Source: Siphonodentalium dalli (Eukaryota; Mollusca; Scaphopoda; Gadilida; Siphonodentaliidae). Taken from it: a stretch of DNA of 64,000 nt. Positions 61,440 through 64,000 of this stretch are shown here, piece by piece (within the stretch, counting starts at the first letter, position 1; every line of letters begins with the position of its first letter). Location of the stretch: positions 104,987,319 through 105,051,318 of the forward strand of contig CP136066.1 of assembly GCA_032622095.1 (NCBI GenBank), written 5' to 3'. The position numbers were made by a program, and so were the translations under genes. Below the pieces are notes generated by a model. It had not been told where the DNA came from and did not search any database. It saw only the letters and a list, made by a program, of their open reading frames with translations.

Positions 61440-62060
61440 TTGTGTCACCCAAGGTACACATGTACAACCCACCCATTACCTCAGTCACTCCATATTTACA
61501 TAAACACAACACAAATGACAACATAGTCACCCACTTTATACACGTACACCTGATCATACAGCCATACTTGGTTATACCCATACATACCACAAACGACGAT
61601 ACAGCCACGAGTCACCATGTATGAACACCAGGTATACACATACACCCGACACATGGCCATATAGTCACTCTATGTATACATATTCACTGCATTCACGATC
61701 ATACGGTCACGCGTTGTATACCTATTCACCTCACCGTGGACTATACAGCCACTACATGTATACTTATTCGCATATCCATTACCATAGAGTAAATCCAGTT
61801 ATACATATGCACATCACCAATGGTGAGCCCTTCCAGATATACCAATACCCGCACATACAACATCTCATAAGTTCCACACTTGCCATAATCATGATCATGC
61901 ATCTACTACCCATACACCATCAATGATAACACATCCACAACATATATAAATATACAACCCGCCGTTGCCAACAGGGCACTCCCCATATACCCACACATCA
62001 TCCATGACCATACAATAACTCGCGGTATACCTATTATCCTCATCTACGACCATAGAGTAA
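61440..62060 (-). repeat. Degenerate minisatellite core, right orientation
   Basis: The complement of the left core motif: CATGACCATATAGTCACTCC-like units with GTATACATAT. At ~620 bp it is shorter than the ~1.6-kb left half, so the two halves changed copy number independently. Confidence 0.75.
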
Positions 62061-63298
62061 CTCCCTGGCTGTCATCTTGGCTTCCACCCTGTATCCAGTT
62101 GATAAATTTTTATCATAATGGGCCAGACTATACCCACATCTCATGGTTCATCTCAGTTCCGTCTCAAAGTTCTGCCCATTTCCTTTCAATAATATGGCCA
62201 TAATCACAAAAGAGGTTATCCGCAAAATTCCATACTGCAACTTTAAAATGAATTTGTCATGCCCCATACGGAACTAGGATAAACATAATAGAACATAGTT
62301 GTCAGTTAATTAACTAACAGGTATAATAACCAAGTGAGTCACAATTTGCTACCTTTTCGGATAACGCAGAGAATAATTTTCTGGATATGTGTAAAAAATT
62401 TACTTTTTACAAATTTGGTTGCCATTTTGGAAGCCATCTTGAGCAATTTAGTCTATAAACACCATACTGTGACACATTTAAGATAGGTCAAAACAATAAA
62501 CACATTTGATACCAAAGGTAGTTGCATTTTATTTGAAAAAATGGTCGAACCTTGAAAAGTGATTTTTTGCCGATATATATGTCAAGTTTGTGAGAGAAAA
62601 ATCCAATATACCTGGTGATGTCAGTGGTGACAATAGTAACAATGACACATGGTGTATCAGACATGTTAGTATTCAATGTATAGAATACAGATTAGCCAAT
62701 GTTATACATCAACCACAACTTGTAAGCAATTGCATGACACCCTGGTGCAATATTTACAATTTTCCATATTTTGGCGGCCATTTTGAGCCAAGGTAAGATT
62801 TTTGGTTCCAGAGAATTGGAATATTTATAGGTAATGATATGCCTCACTTGCATTACAATTTTCTTTTCATTTCTAGTTGAAATGTGACTAGAATCCCAAT
62901 TGTGATATTTTTGTAAAATTTTGTACCGCGTTCTGTAAAATCGAATTTTTGACGGATTGGAAGGGGTTAGGGCCCCAATAATTGCATATTTAATTGCTCC
63001 AATGATCGGTTAATATACAAAACACAAAATAAAGTTGCATTACTCAACCAGTTCCAAACAGCAGGAAATGAACTAGAAGATATTTGTTAAAAAATGTCAT
63101 ATTTTCAACTTCCGGCGGCCATATTGGCGGCCATCTTATGATAATTTAGATATGTTTTGGCCCAAATGAACCGTGGTCACCTCCCAACTATAATTGTATT
63201 GAGAAATCTGTGAGAAGATGCGATTTTCACAAGAAAAGGATAGCATAAACCACCCAACCCAAAAACTGAGATTTTCAAAAAGGTCAAGGTCAAATTGA

Positions 63299-63313
63299 AG
63301 GTCAAGGTGACCT
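63299..63313 (-). promoter_or_regulatory. ERE-like nuclear-receptor palindrome, right arm
   Basis: AGGTCAAGGTGACCT is the complementary counterpart of 58451-58465, preceded by AAGGTCAAGGTCAAATT. Retained in both arms; no function demonstrated. Confidence 0.4.
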
Positions 63314-63437
63314 CCAAAATCTGGAACCAGCCAGTTTAGTGATACTCACCAACCACTTAACAAATTCTGAAAGTTTGGCGCTTCTATCACAAAGTGAACG
63401 ATTTTTATGTTTTCCTGTAATTATCCCCCCCCACTAC

Positions 63438-63603
63438 CACAATTACGGCGATGACGATGATGCCCAGAGTGTGCTGATGACCAAAGAGCATTATGTGTAA
63501 ATACATTGTCATATGTGTTATTTCCTATGTATTATTTAATTTAGACAAATAAATATGTTTAAACTAAACTAAATACATTGTCAACTCTAATGATGCGTGT
63601 TAA
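63438..63603. other. GATG remnant and AT-rich flank
   Basis: Short GATGACGATGATGCCC remnant of the microsatellite, then AT-rich DNA. Ends with the TAA that bounds the short open frame at 63604. Confidence 0.5.
63548..63553 (+). promoter_or_regulatory. AATAAA poly(A) signal candidate
   Basis: AATAAA in an AT-rich context, the first convincing one noted beyond the foldback element. If the element landed in the globin 3' UTR, this could be the gene's original poly(A) signal. This is inference only. Confidence 0.3.
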
Positions 63604-63756
63604 TTCACGATTGAGATCATTAACGCATTACATATTCCACACAGAGGCGTCATCACTGACGGTCCTATACTAAAACCAGACCACATCCGACGGTACCCTT
63701 ACCACATCGTCCCGATGGGTCCGATCGAGATGGAGCGGGCACTAGATCGTGCATAA
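63604..63756 (+). CDS. Short coding-like open frame, possible terminal exon of an unknown gene
   Basis: Between in-frame stops TAA (63601) and TAA (63754) lie 50 codons. From 63646 they read GVITDGPILKPDHIRRYPYH and then IVPMGPIEMERALDRA, with many C/G third positions, unlike the AT-rich surroundings. A possible acceptor CCACACAG ends at 63644, giving a phase-2 exon, but it lacks a strong polypyrimidine tract. I recognise no family. It may be chance or a repeat remnant. Confidence 0.2.
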   Translation, partial: FTIEIINALHIPHRGVITDGPILKPDHIRRYPYHIVPMGPIEMERALDRA

Positions 63757-64000
63757 TATACCTGTATGTACCAAAGTTCCAACCCCCAAGTCGATATCAC
63801 AAGTGGAAACGGCACTGTTAATCCCTAACTTGCGGCCGGTTCCGCCAGGTACGCAAAATTTTAAAAAAGACGCCGACGGCACATCTCCTATCTGACCACG
63901 GAAAGGGACATCATGTCATGCAGCGAATACCCCCTCTGTATGCATGGCCGATCGGGCATGTTGCTAGCTATACCGTAAGTGAATATACATCAACCCTTTC
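63757..64000. other. Unassigned window end
   Basis: More GC-rich than most of the window, with no recognised gene, repeat or RNA. It could belong to whatever lies beyond the window. Confidence 0.3.

Larger units (their letters stand above)
58340..63437. mobile_element. 5.1-kb foldback element with ~1.4-kb inverted arms
   Basis: The left terminus TAGTGGGGGGGATA (58340) and right terminus TATCCCCCCCCACTA (ending 63437) are inverted. The similarity continues inward through about 1.4 kb: AAATCGTTCACTTTGTGATA, GCGCCAAACTTTCAGA, GGTGAGTATCACTAAACTGG, the GGCCGCC blocks and AGCCAGGGAGTTACTCTATG all recur as complements on the right. The core is a degenerate minisatellite also split into two opposite orientations. 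Flanking sequence is GATG repeat on both sides, with CCA next to each end as a possible 3-bp duplication. No open frame resembles a transposase. Superfamily not assigned. Confidence 0.88.

Noticed and set aside
59748-61926. Numerous short frames in the foldback core as genes
   Set aside because: They arise from the degenerate minisatellite and occur on both strands with periodic His/Tyr-rich readings.

Overview
The window is metazoan nuclear DNA: AT-rich, poor in genes and dense with non-autonomous transposons, satellites and palindromes. I recognise one protein gene, a single-domain globin on the + strand. Its exons use the two ancestral globin intron positions, B12.2 (phase 2) and G7.0 (phase 0). 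The globin resembles neuroglobin and the widespread invertebrate intracellular globins. With the MITE density and the frequent TACATGTA and ACCGGTA motifs this suggests a marine invertebrate, perhaps a lophotrochozoan. I cannot fix the phylum.

Layout. 1-2280: unassigned DNA, one copy of a dispersed repeat, a three-unit ~70-bp tandem repeat, and a ~1-kb minisatellite with a ~32-bp unit. The minisatellite stops about a dozen bases before the probable globin start codon at 2292. 2292-2383: probable globin exon 1. 2384-7028: intron 1, with two copies of the dispersed repeat, a TTAA-flanked MITE (4715-5138) and a 1,145-bp hAT-type element with perfect 8-bp target duplications (5737-6881). 7029-7254: globin exon 2, with both haem histidines. 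7255-57409: a 50.2-kb intron, mostly a tandem array (8070-54077) of 19 monomers of ~2.4 kb. Each monomer is a copy of the same MITE plus a ~2-kb spacer. One monomer carries a separate 592-bp TTAA element. The rest of the intron holds a reversed MITE fragment, a Helitron-like 3' end with a 122-bp tandem repeat, and three back-to-back palindromic elements. 57410-57544: last globin exon and stop. 57554-58339: a long GATG-type microsatellite. 58340-63437: a 5.1-kb foldback element with ~1.4-kb arms around a degenerate minisatellite core. 63438-64000: remnant GATG sequence, a poly(A) signal and one short coding-like open frame.

How it fits together. The three exons join in frame to a globin of 150 residues, or 144 if splicing used the conserved B12.2 point. 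The most unusual structure is the 46-kb satellite inside the G7.0 intron. Every monomer boundary is the same MITE, and the edge monomers keep older sequence states while the inner ones are nearly identical. This is what unequal exchange between two MITEs flanking a unique segment, followed by local homogenisation, would produce. A 7.2-kb three-monomer duplication is visible within it. No other protein gene, tRNA, rRNA or CRISPR array was found. The other open frames are products of repeats.
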